Source: Aneurinibacillus terranovensis DSM 18919 (GTDB lineage: Bacteria; Bacillota; Bacilli; Aneurinibacillales; Aneurinibacillaceae). Taken from it: a stretch of DNA of 64,000 bases. Position 1 is the stretch's first letter, and every line of letters begins with the position of its first letter. The translations under genes and the position numbers were made by a program. Below are positions 63,517 to 64,000 of this stretch, piece by piece. Location: contig NZ_AUMJ01000018.1 of the NCBI RefSeq assembly GCF_000430625.1, forward strand, positions 1-64,000, in the 5' to 3' direction. The notes beneath the pieces are model-generated. The model did no database searches. It had not been told where the DNA came from and was given only the letters and a program-made list of their open reading frames with translations.

Positions 63517-64000
63517 TTACCTATTCACGTTCTTTTCAATGATTCTAAGCAGTTGTTCGAGTGAATGAGAAATTTCTTCCGCACATTGCTCATATACTTC
63601 GAGCGGGCCTCCATACGGATCACTTATATCGTAATTAGGGGTTTGCTGTTCCAGTACCGCAATCCGGTTGCGCTCCTCGACCGTTTCTTTCATCAGTTGG
63701 TCTCTCCAATCATCGAGCCGCTCTCTTACCTGTTCCAATTGATTATATAACGTTTGATATTCATCCTCCAGCCTGGAAATTTCCTCACGATTCATGGCAA
63801 GAAACGCTTCCTGTTTCCTTTCCAATTCACGGTACAGTTCATCCAGTTCGGCTGTGCGCGTATTTGTTTCTGGCGACAAATCGGTATATTCTTTAAGTGT
63901 ATACACTTTATTTTCGTACTGCGGGTACTTCTGCCACAACGTATGACGATGCGATTCGGTCATCGTTAGAATGATATCGGCCCATTCCAGAAGCTCAGGT
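63517..64000 (-). CDS. ywlE: Protein-arginine phosphatase YwlE-like, C-terminal part, with coiled-coil insertion (5' end outside window)
   Basis: The frame enters at the window edge (PELLEWADIILTMTESHRHT) and gives the second half of a low-molecular-weight phosphatase, continuing WQKYPQYENKVYTLKEY. In B. subtilis YwlE about nine residues separate LKEY from the general-acid motif DPFGG. Here about 88 residues lie between LKEY and DPYGG, mostly charged helix (ELERKQEAF, REEISRLEDEYQTLYNQLEQ, WRDQLMKETVEERNRIAVLE). The end (GPLEVYEQCAEEISHSLEQL) is normal. The P-loop is outside the window. An inserted coiled coil beside the active site may bring in a partner. The context with rpiB and glyA supports YwlE. 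Confidence 0.85.
   Translation of the reverse strand, partial: PELLEWADIILTMTESHRHTLWQKYPQYENKVYTLKEYTDLSPETNTRTAELDELYRELERKQEAFLAMNREEISRLEDEYQTLYNQLEQVRERLDDWRDQLMKETVEERNRIAVLEQQTPNYDISDPYGGPLEVYEQCAEEISHSLEQLLRIIEKNVNR

Overview
The window reads as a chromosomal segment of an endospore-forming, flagellated Firmicute with S-layer-type surface proteins. The closest match I can argue for is the Paenibacillaceae, in the Aneurinibacillus/Brevibacillus neighbourhood. The reasons are the Bacillus-like order ywlE-rpiB-ywlG-glyA-upp-mnaA-atp-ywzB-ywmB-murAA-spoIID-spoIIQ-spoIIID-mbl-flhO-flhP, the SLH-anchored proteins, and an 11-subunit nuo operon set between atp and ywzB. The genus is inference; no 16S rRNA gene is present. 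I saw no tRNA, rRNA or CRISPR array.

Layout, left to right. 1-1.2 kb: three transposons nested in one another, all broken or cut by the window edge. 1.2-4.6 kb: a stalk-domain secreted protein, tagO and tagA (early wall teichoic acid or related polymer synthesis) and a small coiled-coil protein. 4.7-7.3 kb: a large secreted SLH protein. 7.4-11.5 kb: an accessory block with a palindromic repeat, two paralogous GNAT-like proteins sharing an upstream inverted-repeat module, a coiled-coil gene that has lost its start codon, and a Septu-type anti-phage pair (ptuA ATPase, ptuB HNH nuclease with an abnormal C-terminus). 11.6-16.7 kb: phosphate uptake, with pstB divergent from a beta-propeller gene, pstS, pstC and pstA, and with its own PhoP-box-like promoter. 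16.7-20.1 kb: a lipoprotein, a small zinc-ribbon protein, an IS91 remnant, an Rpn-family nuclease and a duplicated 3' scrap of that gene. 20.1-21.8 kb: an aminotransferase with its Lrp-type regulator (alaT/alaR-like).

22-29.7 kb: a morphogenesis, flagellar and sporulation block (epuA-like, flhP, flhO, mbl, spoIIID, spoIIQ, spoIID, then a YcdB/YcdC-type protein). Plausible sigma-F and sigma-E promoters lie in front of the spo genes. 29.9-30.6 kb: an MNT/HEPN toxin-antitoxin pair. 30.6-31.0 kb: a gene-free cluster of long hairpin repeats, including the second and longer copy of the 7.5 kb palindrome. 31-33.6 kb: murA, ywmB, DUF1146. 33.7-43.7 kb: nuoA-B-C-D-H-I-J-K-L-M-N (complex I without the NADH-dehydrogenase arm NuoEFG). 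A low-molecular-weight phosphatase then lies on the opposite strand. 44.5-51.8 kb: the F1Fo-ATPase operon (atpZ-I-B-E-F-H-A-G-D-C) behind a near-consensus sigma-A promoter. 52-58.3 kb: thiolase, an SLH-anchored phosphodiester-glycosidase protein, a third copy of the GNAT-like paralogue with the same upstream module, and UDP-GlcNAc 2-epimerase. 58.4-64 kb: upp, glyA, ywlG, rpiB, a methyl-accepting chemotaxis protein and the 3' part of a protein-arginine phosphatase gene (ywlE) carrying an insertion of about 80 residues that looks coiled-coil.

Most genes are on the minus strand, as expected for one replichore. The best candidates for something undescribed are: the three GNAT-like paralogues under a shared, strongly conserved operator-like module; the palindromic repeat family and its longer variant carrying an inner palindrome; and the coiled-coil insertion in the arginine phosphatase. 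All family assignments come from reading motifs in the translations; no database search was run.
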